64,000 nt of DNA from Saprospiraceae bacterium (GTDB taxonomy: Bacteria > Bacteroidota > Bacteroidia > Chitinophagales > Saprospiraceae). The notes under the pieces were generated by a model. It saw only the letters and a list, made by a program, of their open reading frames with translations. It had not been told where the DNA came from and ran no database searches. The first letter of the stretch is position 1. The number at the start of each line of letters is the position of its first letter. Below, one piece after another: positions 49,331 through 58,013 of the stretch. A program made the position numbers and the translations under genes. The stretch is taken from positions 310,001 to 374,000 of the forward strand of contig JAHBTU010000004.1 of the NCBI GenBank assembly GCA_019638455.1, read 5' to 3'.

Positions 49331-50599
49331 ATGGACGCGAATAGCCGCATTTACGTTGATTCTGAAATCGGAAAACTCAAAAAAGTAATCGTTCACCGTC
49401 CCGACGAGGGCATCGCACGCATCACCCCCAAACGCGCCGGAGAGCTCCTGTTCGACGACATCGTGCACCTGCCGAATATGCAGGACGAGCACGATATATT
49501 TATAGGTGTGCTCAAAGCATTCTTGGGAAAGGAAAATGTGCTCGAAGTGCGCGACTTGCTCGCCGAAAGCACCCGCGACGAAGAGAGCAAGTACGAGGTG
49601 ATTAACAAAATCACCGATTTCGAGGAACTGCCCTATTCCTTCATCCCGCGACTTGCGGGGCTGTCGCCCGAACAATTGGCCGACACGCTCATCACGGGCT
49701 ATCTGGAGCCGGAAGACCGAATTTTGTTCGACCCCATTCCCAACCTGATTTTTACCCGTGACATCGCCGTGACGGTGAAAGACTACGTCATCATCACGAA
49801 GGCCAACAAGTCGGCGCGTTTTCGGGAAAATTTTCTCACGCGGCTCATTTTCAGCAGCCACCCCGTGTTTCGCCGCCTCAAAGCCGACGGAAAAACCATC
49901 AACCTCAACCGCGTGGACAAGTTCCCGCCCAACAAAAAAGGGGAGACCATCAGCGTGGAAGGCGGCGATGTGATGGTGTTCAACAAAGATTATCTGCTCA
50001 TCGGCTGTTCCGAGCGCACCAACGAATATGCGTTCCAGATGATAAAGAACTACCTCTTCGACCGGGGCATCATCAAGAACGTGGTGCAGGTGAACATTCC
50101 CGCCGAACGCACTTATATGCACATTGACACGGTGTTCACGCAAATCAATCACAACCACATCGTGGGTTATTTCCCCATTGTAAAAGAAGGCCTCGGCTCT
50201 TATGTGGACGTGCACCGCTCCAACGGCGAGACCATCGAGTACCCCAGCCTGCGCGACTTCTTGCTCGCCGAGGTGAACCCCAACATGGAGTTCATCTGGG
50301 CCGGGCGCGGCGAAAGCCCTTACCAAGAGCGCGAACAATGGACCGATGGCTGCAATCTCGTGGCGCTCAAGCCCGGCGTGGCCATCACCTACGACCGCAA
50401 CCCCGTGACCGAAAAAGCCTTCAAGGAGTTCGGCTACAAAGTCGTCGGCGCCGAAAAACTCCTGCGCGACATTGACAATGGCAAAATCACCCCCGACAAG
50501 GTGGAAAATACGATTATCACGATTCCCTCGAACGAACTTTCACGGGCAAGGGGAGGAAGCCACTGCATGACTTGCCCCATCGAGCGAGAGGAAATTTGA
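49331..50599 (+). CDS. arcA: Arginine deiminase
   Basis: 422 residues from the ATG at 49331 (MDANSRIYVDSEIGKLKKV); an in-frame Met 33 bases upstream is less likely because the family begins near IGKLKKVIVHRPD. Catalytic Cys is in RGGSHCMTCPIERE near residue 413, the His in ERTYMHIDTVF near residue 267, and arginine-binding residues in NLIFTRDIAVTV and SVEGGDVMVF. It hydrolyses arginine to citrulline and ammonium. No carbamate kinase or ornithine carbamoyltransferase lies in this window, so the classical ATP-yielding operon is absent here. A hotdog thioesterase gene follows after 75 bases. Confidence 0.9.
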   Translation: MDANSRIYVDSEIGKLKKVIVHRPDEGIARITPKRAGELLFDDIVHLPNMQDEHDIFIGVLKAFLGKENVLEVRDLLAESTRDEESKYEVINKITDFEELPYSFIPRLAGLSPEQLADTLITGYLEPEDRILFDPIPNLIFTRDIAVTVKDYVIITKANKSARFRENFLTRLIFSSHPVFRRLKADGKTINLNRVDKFPPNKKGETISVEGGDVMVFNKDYLLIGCSERTNEYAFQMIKNYLFDRGIIKNVVQVNIPAERTYMHIDTVFTQINHNHIVGYFPIVKEGLGSYVDVHRSNGETIEYPSLRDFLLAEVNPNMEFIWAGRGESPYQEREQWTDGCNLVALKPGVAITYDRNPVTEKAFKEFGYKVVGAEKLLRDIDNGKITPDKVENTIITIPSNELSRARGGSHCMTCPIEREEI

Positions 50600-50674
50600 T
50601 GATGGGCGACGAACAGCTCCTCAATTGCGCTGCGTGCTATTCATCGTCCATCATTAATCAGTCATCATTGAAAA

Positions 50675-51094
50675 ATGTATTCTCACGAAGTAGAAATCCG
50701 CGTCCGCTATGGCGAAACCGACCAGATGGGCTACCTCTACTACGGGCACTACGCTCAATACTACGAGGTGGGCCGGGTGGAGACGATTCGCTCATTGGGG
50801 CTGACTTACAAAGAGCTGGAGGAAAAACACGGTATATGGCTGCCAGTGGTAAGCCTCGATATGCGCTTTGTGCGCCCGGCTTACTACGACGATTTGCTGA
50901 CGGTGCGCACCACCGTGCGCGAATTGCCCGCCGAATACGTTACCTTTCACGTTGAAATTTTCAACGAACGAAAAAAACTCGTGAACGCTGGCCGCGTGCG
51001 GCTTTGCTTTTTTAATGCCCAAACCAAAAAGGTGGTGCCCGCGCCCGCGCATTTGCTGGAAAAACTGAGTCCGTATTTCACGGTGAACGGTTGA
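50675..51094 (+). CDS. Acyl-CoA thioesterase, hotdog (4HBT/YbgC) fold
   Basis: 139 residues. The N-terminal block EVEIRVRYGETDQMGYLYYGHYAQYYEVGR is the 4-hydroxybenzoyl-CoA thioesterase/YbgC pattern with the catalytic Asp in ETDQMG. The rest forms the hotdog sheet (VRPAYYDDLLTVRTTV, YVTFHVEIFNERKKLV, GRVRLCFF). It hydrolyses short or medium acyl-CoA or acyl carrier thioesters. It lies between arginine deiminase and the YihY gene, all plus-strand, with a spacing of 31 bases to the next start. Confidence 0.9.
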   Translation: MYSHEVEIRVRYGETDQMGYLYYGHYAQYYEVGRVETIRSLGLTYKELEEKHGIWLPVVSLDMRFVRPAYYDDLLTVRTTVRELPAEYVTFHVEIFNERKKLVNAGRVRLCFFNAQTKKVVPAPAHLLEKLSPYFTVNG

Positions 51095-51125
51095 CCGTGC
51101 ACCGTGCATCGTCAACCGTGTACCC

Positions 51126-52127
51126 ATGAGCGATTTTTTCACCCGCCTGTATCATTATTTTCTCTACCATCCTTTGTGGCTTCGATTGGTGGGGTGGTCC
51201 AAGACGCACTCGTTGCCGGGCCTTCAACGCATCCCGCTCTACAGCCTCATTGTTTTTATCGTCAAGGAAACCCGCGACGATGCCATCACCACCCGTGCCA
51301 ATTCGGTGGCATTCAGCCTTTTCTTGGCGCTTTTCCCTTCCATCATCGTGTTGTTCACACTGTTGCCCTACACCCCGCTTTACGAGATGAAAGTGTCGGT
51401 GGATGGGGTGCCAGAAAAATTTCAGGATGTGCTGCGCAACAGCATCTCGGAAGTGATGCCGGGCGAGGCAGGCCAGATGTTGTTCAACACCATCGAGGAC
51501 ATTGCCAGCAAGCCGCGCAGCGGGCTGTTGTCGTTCGGTTTTTTTCTGGCGATATGGTTTGCGTCCAACGGGATGCTCTCCATGATGCGGGGCTTGGAGA
51601 AGAATTACAAAAGCACTTTTAAGCGCCGGACGGATTTTCAAAAACGCCTCATCGCTATTCAATTGACTTTTCTCGTGGGGTTGGTGCTGATAGCGTCGGT
51701 TGTTTTCGTGATATTGGGCAACGTCATTCTCAACCTTGTTTTCACTTATGTCCAAGTGGATGTGCTTTCGCAGGCGGCCTTCTTCGGCCTGCGTTGGGTG
51801 GTGGTGCTGTTGCTGTTTTATTCCCTGTTCTCCACGATATATCGCTATGGCTCTTCCACGCGCCGAAAAATCCCCTTTTTCAATTCGGGGGCGATGCTCG
51901 CCACCGTGCTTTCCATCCTGACGTCGTGGGGCTTTTCTTTCTATGTCAACAACTTTGGCAACTACAACGCGCTCTACGGCTCCATCGGCACGCTCATCGT
52001 GCTCATGCTGTGGATTCAGTTGAACTGTATGATTCTGCTGCTTGGGTTTGAGCTGAATGCGGGCATCGCTGTACTCAGAGACCAGCGGCGAGAGAAGCGA
52101 GAGGCGGAAGTGGCGGCCAAACAGTGA
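51126..52127 (+). CDS. YihY/BrkB-family inner-membrane protein
   Basis: 333 residues. Helices include SVAFSLFLALFPSIIVLFTLLP, LLSFGFFLAIWFASNGMLSMM, LTFLVGLVLIASVVFVILG, WVVVLLLFYSLFSTIYRYG and GTLIVLMLWIQLNCMILLLG, matching the YihY/virulence-factor BrkB layout, with the usual A-x-S-V-A-F-S early segment and LWIQLNC late segment. Earlier reports linked the family to RNase BN by mistake; the biochemical role remains open. Its C-terminal tail is basic and glutamate-rich (REKREAEVAAKQ). Confidence 0.9.
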   Translation: MSDFFTRLYHYFLYHPLWLRLVGWSKTHSLPGLQRIPLYSLIVFIVKETRDDAITTRANSVAFSLFLALFPSIIVLFTLLPYTPLYEMKVSVDGVPEKFQDVLRNSISEVMPGEAGQMLFNTIEDIASKPRSGLLSFGFFLAIWFASNGMLSMMRGLEKNYKSTFKRRTDFQKRLIAIQLTFLVGLVLIASVVFVILGNVILNLVFTYVQVDVLSQAAFFGLRWVVVLLLFYSLFSTIYRYGSSTRRKIPFFNSGAMLATVLSILTSWGFSFYVNNFGNYNALYGSIGTLIVLMLWIQLNCMILLLGFELNAGIAVLRDQRREKREAEVAAKQ

Positions 52128-52171
52128 GTTTTGGGCTTATTCGTATTTTGGCTCCGAAGAATCTATAAGCC

Positions 52172-53137
52172 ATGACGCAATACCCCCACGATGAATTTTT
52201 CAAGTATCTCTTTTCGCTCACGGGCGTGGCGCGTGAGTTTCTCTCCGCCTTTTTGCCGACCGAGTTGTTGGAGTGCATGGATTTAGACACGCTCGTTCCC
52301 GATGATACGGAGTATATCACACCTGAATTGGCTTCCGTTTTTTCCGACAAAGTTTTTCGATGCAGGTTGAAGGGAATGCCGAGCGGGAATCCGCTCACAG
52401 CTGTCGTGGCTATTTTGTTGGAGCACAAAAGTTTCGCTCCAGCGTACCCGCATTTTCAATTGAACGAATACCGCCAGCGTATTTGGTCGGAGGCGGTCAG
52501 CAAGGGCGAAAAGCCAGTAGCCGTATTGCCTGTCATTCTTTATCACGGCAAAAAAACGTGGAAAAAACAGCCGATGGCGCATTATTTCGGACACCTGCCC
52601 AAGCCATTCGAACCCTATATCGGCGAGTTCGACTATTGGCTGGTGGATTTGTCCAAACATAGCGATGGGCAACTCTTGAAACTGCGCCTCGGCTTTCTTG
52701 CTTATGGGCTTCTGACCATGAAACATTCGCAGGACAAAATTTACCTCGTCAACCAAGTGATGGTCATCTTTGAAAAAGGCGAAGAGTTTCTTTTAACAGA
52801 GGAAGGTCGTATTTTTGTGGAAACTTTATTCATCTACTACGCTCGCATCGCCAACTATCGCGCACAAGATTTGAAAGACAAAATCATCGAGAATATGGGA
52901 CAAACAGCAAAAAGAGCCTTCGTTTCGACCTACGAACAGATAAAACTCGAAGGCAAACTCGAAGGCAAACTCGAAGGCAAACTCGAAGGCAAAACCGAGC
53001 AGGCCTTGATTGTCGCCAAAAACCTTATGCTCGAATTCCCCACCATGAGCGACGAGCAGATTGCCAAACTTACCGGCGCGTCCAAAGAAGAAATCATAAA
53101 ACTCCGCCAAGAAGCATCGCTTCGAGAACGAGGATGA
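52172..53137 (+). CDS. Rpn-family recombination-promoting nuclease/transposase-like protein
   Basis: 321 residues. The start PHDEFFKYLFSLTGVAREFLSAFLP, followed by VAILLEHKSF (a PD-(D/E)xK site, Asp in the DTLVPDDTEY region) and LPVILYHGKKTWKK, is the pattern of the Rpn/YhgA family of nucleases that promote RecA-independent recombination. Four copies of a 12-base unit (AAACTCGAAGGC, 52943-52990) encode LEGKLEGKLEGK and precede a C-terminal helix (EQIAKLTGASKEEIIKLRQEA). The repeat may vary in number. It precedes the ATPase gene by 52 bases. Confidence 0.85.
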   Translation: MTQYPHDEFFKYLFSLTGVAREFLSAFLPTELLECMDLDTLVPDDTEYITPELASVFSDKVFRCRLKGMPSGNPLTAVVAILLEHKSFAPAYPHFQLNEYRQRIWSEAVSKGEKPVAVLPVILYHGKKTWKKQPMAHYFGHLPKPFEPYIGEFDYWLVDLSKHSDGQLLKLRLGFLAYGLLTMKHSQDKIYLVNQVMVIFEKGEEFLLTEEGRIFVETLFIYYARIANYRAQDLKDKIIENMGQTAKRAFVSTYEQIKLEGKLEGKLEGKLEGKTEQALIVAKNLMLEFPTMSDEQIAKLTGASKEEIIKLRQEASLRERG

Positions 53138-53189
53138 TGCCCACTTGCCCTTTGTTAAACAAAACCGCCCCACCTGCGTTTTGCCCCCC

Positions 53190-54686
53190 ATGAAAAACAT
53201 CCACCAAATTCGCACCCTCGGCGAGTTGAAAAATAGCGGCTATCAGCCTCGCTCCGTCAAGGAAGAGCTCCGCGCCAACCTCATCGAAAAAATCCGCAAC
53301 AAGGAGACCGTTTTCCCCGGCATCTTCGGCTTCGACGACACGGTGCTGCCCGATGTGGAGCGGGCAGTGCTCAGCCGCCACAACATCCTGCTGCTCGGCC
53401 TGCGCGGCCAAGCCAAGACCCGCATCGCCCGCTTGCTTATCAACCTATTGGACGAATACACACCCGTCGTGGCGGGCAGCGAACTCAACGACGACCCTCT
53501 TGCGCCCATAAGCCGCCACGCCAAAGATTTGATTGCCGAAAAAGGCGACGACACCCCCATCGGGTGGCTCCACCGCGACGAACGCTATGTGGAAAAGCTC
53601 GCCACGCCCGACGTGAGCATCGCCGACCTCGTGGGCGACGTGGACCCCATCAAGGCTGCCAACCTGCGGCTGCCCTACTCCGATGAGCGCGTCATTCACT
53701 TTGGCCTCATCCCGCGGGCGCATCGGTGCCTGTTCGTCATCAATGAGCTGCCCGACTTGCAGGCACGCATCCAAGTGTCGTTGTTCAACGTGCTGCAAGA
53801 AGGCGATATGCAAATCAGGGGCTTCAAACTCCGGTTGCCGCTCGACGTGGAATTTATTTTTACGGCCAACCCCGAGGACTATACCAATCGCGGCAGCATC
53901 ATCACCCCGCTCAAAGACCGCATCGAGAGCCAAATTACTACCCATTACCCCACAGCCATCGAGATAGGCCGGCGCATCACCGAGCAGGAATCGCGCATCA
54001 CGCCCGAGCAGCGCGACAAGGTTCAGATTCCGAGCATGCTGAAAGACCTGATAGAGGAAATCGCCTTTGCCGCCCGCGAGAGCGAGTTCGTGGACAAAAA
54101 AAGCGGTGTGAGCGCCCGCCTCACCATTGCTGCCTACGAAAATCTGTATTCCACTGCCGAGCGTCGCCTCCTGCGCAATGGCGAGGGCAAAACTGCCGCC
54201 CGCATCACTGACTTTTGGGGTGTCATCCCGGCCATCACGGGCAAAGTGGAGATGGTGTATGAGGGCGAGCAAGAAGGCCCACACGCGGTTGCCCTGCATC
54301 TCATCGGCCAAGCGTTGAAAAAGGTGTTTCTGCAATACTTCCCCAATCCCACCAAACTCAAGCGCGGCCAAGAGCGCGACCCCTACGGCGTGGTGAAGGC
54401 TTGGTTTTCGGCAGGCAATACGGTGGATTTGTTCACCGACCTCTCGGACAAAAAATTCCGCCAAGAACTTGACCAAGTGGCGGGTCTCAAAAAAGTGGCT
54501 GAATCGGCAGGCGTTGATGCCTCAGAGATTTACACCTTCATGGAGCTGGCTTTGCATGGGCTTGCCGAGTTCGAGGTCTTGAGCAAAGAGTTCATACAGA
54601 CCAAGTGGGTGTTCAAGGATTTCCTCACGGGCAACTTGAAAGATGAGGACGAGGAGGGAGGCGATTTGCGGGGGCTGTTCAATTAG
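53190..54686 (+). CDS. MoxR/BchI-like AAA+ ATPase
   Basis: About 498 residues from the Met at 53190 (MKNIHQIRTLGELKNSGYQP). Walker A is a variant, LLLGLRGQAKTRIARLL near residue 80; Walker B is in CLFVINELPDL; sensor blocks IFTANPEDYTNRG and RGFKLRLPLDVEFI fit the magnesium-chelatase/MoxR subclass, with PLKDRIESQI for sensor 2. These ATPases remodel protein complexes, often with a von Willebrand partner, which is missing here. The Rpn gene lies 52 bases upstream. Its stop overlaps the stop of the convergent HTH-like gene by three bases. Confidence 0.85.
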   Translation: MKNIHQIRTLGELKNSGYQPRSVKEELRANLIEKIRNKETVFPGIFGFDDTVLPDVERAVLSRHNILLLGLRGQAKTRIARLLINLLDEYTPVVAGSELNDDPLAPISRHAKDLIAEKGDDTPIGWLHRDERYVEKLATPDVSIADLVGDVDPIKAANLRLPYSDERVIHFGLIPRAHRCLFVINELPDLQARIQVSLFNVLQEGDMQIRGFKLRLPLDVEFIFTANPEDYTNRGSIITPLKDRIESQITTHYPTAIEIGRRITEQESRITPEQRDKVQIPSMLKDLIEEIAFAARESEFVDKKSGVSARLTIAAYENLYSTAERRLLRNGEGKTAARITDFWGVIPAITGKVEMVYEGEQEGPHAVALHLIGQALKKVFLQYFPNPTKLKRGQERDPYGVVKAWFSAGNTVDLFTDLSDKKFRQELDQVAGLKKVAESAGVDASEIYTFMELALHGLAEFEVLSKEFIQTKWVFKDFLTGNLKDEDEEGGDLRGLFN

Positions 54687-55855
54687 TTTTGGATGAGTAT
54701 CGGCTTGATGGTTTCCAGTTTTTGAGTCCAGTCGTTTTTTGAACACTCAAGCTGCTCCAATTCGTTTTTCAACTCCACGGCCTTGCTGAGTGAATCAAGC
54801 GATTTGCTGCCGAAAATCTCAAGCTGTAGGCTGTTGTTGACTTGATGTAGCTCTTGTTCCCTTTTCTTGATTGCATGCTCTATGCTCCCTAACTGCTCGA
54901 CAATGACTTCAAGAATCCTTTCCATCGAAATTTTGCGGCGAGCGGAAGAATCAGGCTCTCGAACAAGATTGTCCAAATCATTGCTGTAAACCTGCCACAA
55001 CCCCGCCATGGGGTCGCTGCCCACGGTTGAGATGACCCTATCCACAAACATCAAATCATTGCTGGCCTTCCTATGCCTGTTGAGGCGGTCGTATTCCGAT
55101 ATGACATACTTGTCATCCACCAAAGTAAATGAGTTAAGTCGCGTTGGCACGGCGACTGCGTAATACGAGAACCGCTCTCCAAATCGCTTCAAGCATCTGA
55201 CGACGTGCGAGATGGTCTCTTTGGGCAACAACTCCAACACTTTAATTTCCGGGTAATCAATCATCGTGGGGCTTGCCTCAGACATCTGTATGGGCAAAGC
55301 AGCGAATCGCTCGTAGCGAAGCGATGTTTGCTGGGCCATGGTTGCCTCTACCTTCTCGTAATAAAGCTCGTACTGCCGGAGTGCAAACGGCTTGATTTGG
55401 TGCGCGGCCTTGCTCAGATAGTGATAGACTCGTAGGTGCTTGGTTGCCTGACAGGCGAATCGCGCCAAATCCTCGAAGTAGTCATGCAAAAAAGAATTTT
55501 GCTTGGTTTCCTCTTGCTGAATATGGGCGGCCAAGGCATGGAAAGCCGCCACGCTATTGTGCCGCTCTAAAAGGCGCCCCTCGTTGAAGGGGGTGCGCAA
55601 ATAATCAAGAGGATAATCAAAATCCGTGACCTCCAAGTTGAAAAGGTAGCACATAAGCGCCAACTCCTCTCTCGAAAACGTGGCTTTGCGCAACAGGACA
55701 TAAGCAGCTGGCCTTGACTTGTCCAAAAATGGTTTTTCCGCAAAGTCATATACGCTAAGACCCAATTTCTGAAGGATATGACGAAGGCGATGTCCGTCGT
55801 GGCGTCCATTGACAGATGGTTCGTCGTCTTGTTTGTGAAGTTGCTGCTCTTCCAT
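54683..55855 (-). CDS. HTH-like protein with coiled-coil C-terminus, function unknown
   Basis: 390 residues, cytoplasmic. N-terminal ~85 residues have a phage-repressor-like helical pattern (GHRLRHILQKLGLSVYDFAEK, RKATFSREELALMCYLFNLE). The middle, ~100-300, is helical and not recognised. The C-terminal ~90 residues are coiled coil (IEHAIKKREQELHQVNNSLQL, VELKNELEQLECSKNDWTQK). The long palindrome upstream (55966-55993) suggests that it binds its own operator, but this is inference. It is convergent with the MoxR-like gene, with overlapping stop codons. Confidence 0.6.
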   Translation of the reverse strand: MEEQQLHKQDDEPSVNGRHDGHRLRHILQKLGLSVYDFAEKPFLDKSRPAAYVLLRKATFSREELALMCYLFNLEVTDFDYPLDYLRTPFNEGRLLERHNSVAAFHALAAHIQQEETKQNSFLHDYFEDLARFACQATKHLRVYHYLSKAAHQIKPFALRQYELYYEKVEATMAQQTSLRYERFAALPIQMSEASPTMIDYPEIKVLELLPKETISHVVRCLKRFGERFSYYAVAVPTRLNSFTLVDDKYVISEYDRLNRHRKASNDLMFVDRVISTVGSDPMAGLWQVYSNDLDNLVREPDSSARRKISMERILEVIVEQLGSIEHAIKKREQELHQVNNSLQLEIFGSKSLDSLSKAVELKNELEQLECSKNDWTQKLETIKPILIQN

Positions 55856-56257
55856 GCCGCCTGCGCGATTGATGCGCGAAGGTATGGCGGGCTTATTCCG
55901 GCCATGCAGCCTTGAAGTTTATGTTTTTGTAAATTAACATCTCGAAAAGTTTACAATTCAATAATGTTTTATCGAATTGTATAACGATAAAACTGCTATA
56001 TTTTTGAGCATCAAAATTTGTCAAACGCATGAACCATGAAAATAAAAGCCCACTTTTATCGCCCGCCTCCGAATTTATATTGTGAATGCCCAAAAAACAA
56101 AAAAGGCATCCCTTTCAGTGGCATGAAGAGGAATGCCCACAAGCGCAATCCAAGAAGGACGACGCTACCTTAAAGCATAGGTTGGGCAAATGTAGTTGGT
56201 TCTGATTGCATTTCCCGTGCGTCGGACTTCGATTTTTCACCATTAAAAAATCGAAAA
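55856..56257. other. Divergent intergenic region, AT-rich
   Basis: 400 bases between the HTH-like gene and the plus-strand gene at 56258. It contains the palindrome at 55966-55993 and a TAnnTTTG match at 55999-56006 (plus). I see no gene. Confidence 0.5.
55966..55993. promoter_or_regulatory. 28-bp perfect palindrome, possible operator of the HTH-like gene
   Basis: GTTTTATCG-AATTGTATAA-CGATAAAAC has two exact 9-base arms about a ten-base spacer and lies 110 bases upstream of the HTH-like start, in an AT-rich divergent region. A CAATTC/GAATTG pair (55954-55979) overlaps it, and a plus-strand TATTTTTG lies six bases after it. Confidence 0.55.
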
Positions 56258-56698
56258 ATGAGCCGCACAATCATTGTAGAGCATGACCGGTTCGAATTGT
56301 TCTGGTTTTTCCTGCTCATCCTCCTTGTCCTTTACACGTTCGACCTGATTCAGTTTCCATCCAATGATTATCCAACTTCAGAGGAGAAGGTGGGGCAAGG
56401 TACCCATGACCACGACCCCCGTCCTTTGAGCTTGACGGACTTGGGTATTGAAATGGCAGGTCGAGAAGTCACGCTCATGCCGTGCAAAATGATTTACACG
56501 CATTTCGACGGAACCCAGCATTTGACCGTTTTTGAGAGTCTCGACGAACCCGGAGCGGAAATTCTTGTCCTTTCAACGCAAAAGCCGCTGCCGCGTGATA
56601 TAATGTGGATTCACGGGGTTGTGCAAGTCAACCACAAGAACCGCGACAGCTACCAGATATACATGGAGGATGGACAATTTTTGCCCGTACGCCTTTAA
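56258..56698 (+). CDS. Single-pass membrane protein of unknown function
   Basis: 146 residues. A helix near residues 12-30 (FELFWFFLLILLVLYTFDL) anchors the protein; the remaining ~110 residues are polar and beta-rich (GREVTLMPCKMIYTHFDGTQ, DIMWIHGVVQVNHKNRDSYQ). No motif is recognised. It lies upstream of an M48 protease gene by 144 bases, which leaves room for a separate promoter. Supported by codon pattern and hydrophobic helix only. Confidence 0.55.
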   Translation: MSRTIIVEHDRFELFWFFLLILLVLYTFDLIQFPSNDYPTSEEKVGQGTHDHDPRPLSLTDLGIEMAGREVTLMPCKMIYTHFDGTQHLTVFESLDEPGAEILVLSTQKPLPRDIMWIHGVVQVNHKNRDSYQIYMEDGQFLPVRL

Positions 56699-56842
56699 GA
56701 GACCTGTTGCGGCGGCCCGGGCTGAGCGAGAGGTGAAGGAAACCTCCAAACAATCAATCGCAGTTTTTTCCGAAAAATCTATCTTAGCGGGCGAAAGGGA
56801 GCCACTCCCCTTCGCCTTTTTCTTCACAAAACAACTCACACC

Positions 56843-57673
56843 ATGTTCGGTCAAAATCAACGCGGCGGCTCCGGCCTGCCCATCAAATTCCTCATCGCCC
56901 TCGTCTTGGCGGGGTTTGCGCTGTGCAAGTATTACGGCACCACCTCTTTCAACGAAATCACAGGCGAAAAGCAGCACATCGCCCTATCGCCGGAGCAGGA
57001 AATCGCGCTCGGCCTGCAAAGCGCCCCTCAGATGGCGCAGGAAATGGGCGGGCTCAGCCGCAATCAGCAAGCAGCCGCCATCGTCAAGCAAGTGGGTCAG
57101 CGAATCGTGCAAAACTCGGCAGCGCGCCAAACGCCTTATCAATACGATTTTCACCTGCTCGCCGACCCGCGCACCATCAATGCTTTTGCTTTGCCCGGTG
57201 GCCAAATTTTCATCACCGAAGGCCTGCTCATGCGCCTCTCGACCGACGGCCAATCGCTCAACGAGGATATGCTCGCGGGAGTGCTCGGTCACGAGGTGGG
57301 CCATGTGGTGGCGCGGCATAGTGCCGAGCGTATGTCGCAAATGGAGCTGGCGCAAGGGCTGACGGGGGCCGTCACGATGGCGACCTACGACCCATCCAAC
57401 CCAAACATGGCCTACATCGCCCAATCGGTGGCCAACATGATAACGATGAAGTATGGCCGCGAGCAAGAACTCCAAAGCGACAACCTCGGCGTCCGGTTCA
57501 TGCTCGAGGCTGGCTACAACCCCGAATATCTCATTCAGGTGATGGAGGTGCTGAAACAGGCTGCTGGCCCCAACCGCACCCCCGAATTCCAAAGCACCCA
57601 CCCCGACCCCGAAAATCGGCAGGCAGAAATCCAGCGAGCCATACAAGAATGGCGAAGCAAGTTGGGAAAATGA
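56843..57673 (+). CDS. M48-family metalloprotease
   Basis: 276 residues with an N-terminal hydrophobic helix (IKFLIALVLAGFALCKYYG), either a signal or anchor. The zinc motif is GVLGHEVGHVVARHSAERM (HExxH), with the third ligand in KYGREQELQSDNLGV. The intervening NAFALPGGQIFITEGLL and the C-terminal SEFQSTHPDPENRQAE-like end (PEFQSTHPDPENRQA) match the M48 family of envelope quality-control peptidases such as BepA and YcaL. It probably degrades or folds outer-membrane proteins in the periplasm. The start Met is the only candidate with a helix directly after it. Confidence 0.9.
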   Translation: MFGQNQRGGSGLPIKFLIALVLAGFALCKYYGTTSFNEITGEKQHIALSPEQEIALGLQSAPQMAQEMGGLSRNQQAAAIVKQVGQRIVQNSAARQTPYQYDFHLLADPRTINAFALPGGQIFITEGLLMRLSTDGQSLNEDMLAGVLGHEVGHVVARHSAERMSQMELAQGLTGAVTMATYDPSNPNMAYIAQSVANMITMKYGREQELQSDNLGVRFMLEAGYNPEYLIQVMEVLKQAAGPNRTPEFQSTHPDPENRQAEIQRAIQEWRSKLGK

Positions 57674-57729
57674 GCATGCGCTCAAAGTGATGCCTCAAAA
57701 GAGACCGTCTCGCAAGGTTGAATTTTGGT

Positions 57730-57850
57730 AAAAACTTAGTCAGCCTTCAAGCGCAGAGGACTCGGTTGACAGGCTTATTGGTTTTTGACAGGATTTGCAG
57801 GCCGCTTCTTCGAAGAAGAGCGCATATCCTGTAAATCCTGTCAAAAAAAT
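57730..57850. repeat. Palindromic repeat with GACAGGATTTGCAGG core
   Basis: Contains GTAAAAACTTAGTCAGCC (the outer arm of the 12660-12831 element, opposite orientation) and a core GACAGGATTTGCAGG pairing with CCTGTAAATCCTGTC. Ends in the region before the MMPL start. Confidence 0.75.
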
Positions 57851-58013
57851 CATTTGCGAGGCTTCCGCTTGGTTGCTATTTAAACCCTTTCTAAAACCGC
57901 TGCCAACCGCGTTTTCTCTAAACGTTTTCCGCTTGCTGCGGTTTCCCGATTGCTCACGTCACACAGGCGAAAACCGTCGAATCTTTCGCTCGGATGCCTG
58001 CACAAACACTGCC

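Noticed and set aside
57795..58013. Upstream extension of the MMPL transporter
   Set aside because: It runs through a palindromic repeat, and the first membrane helix begins directly after the ATG at 58014.
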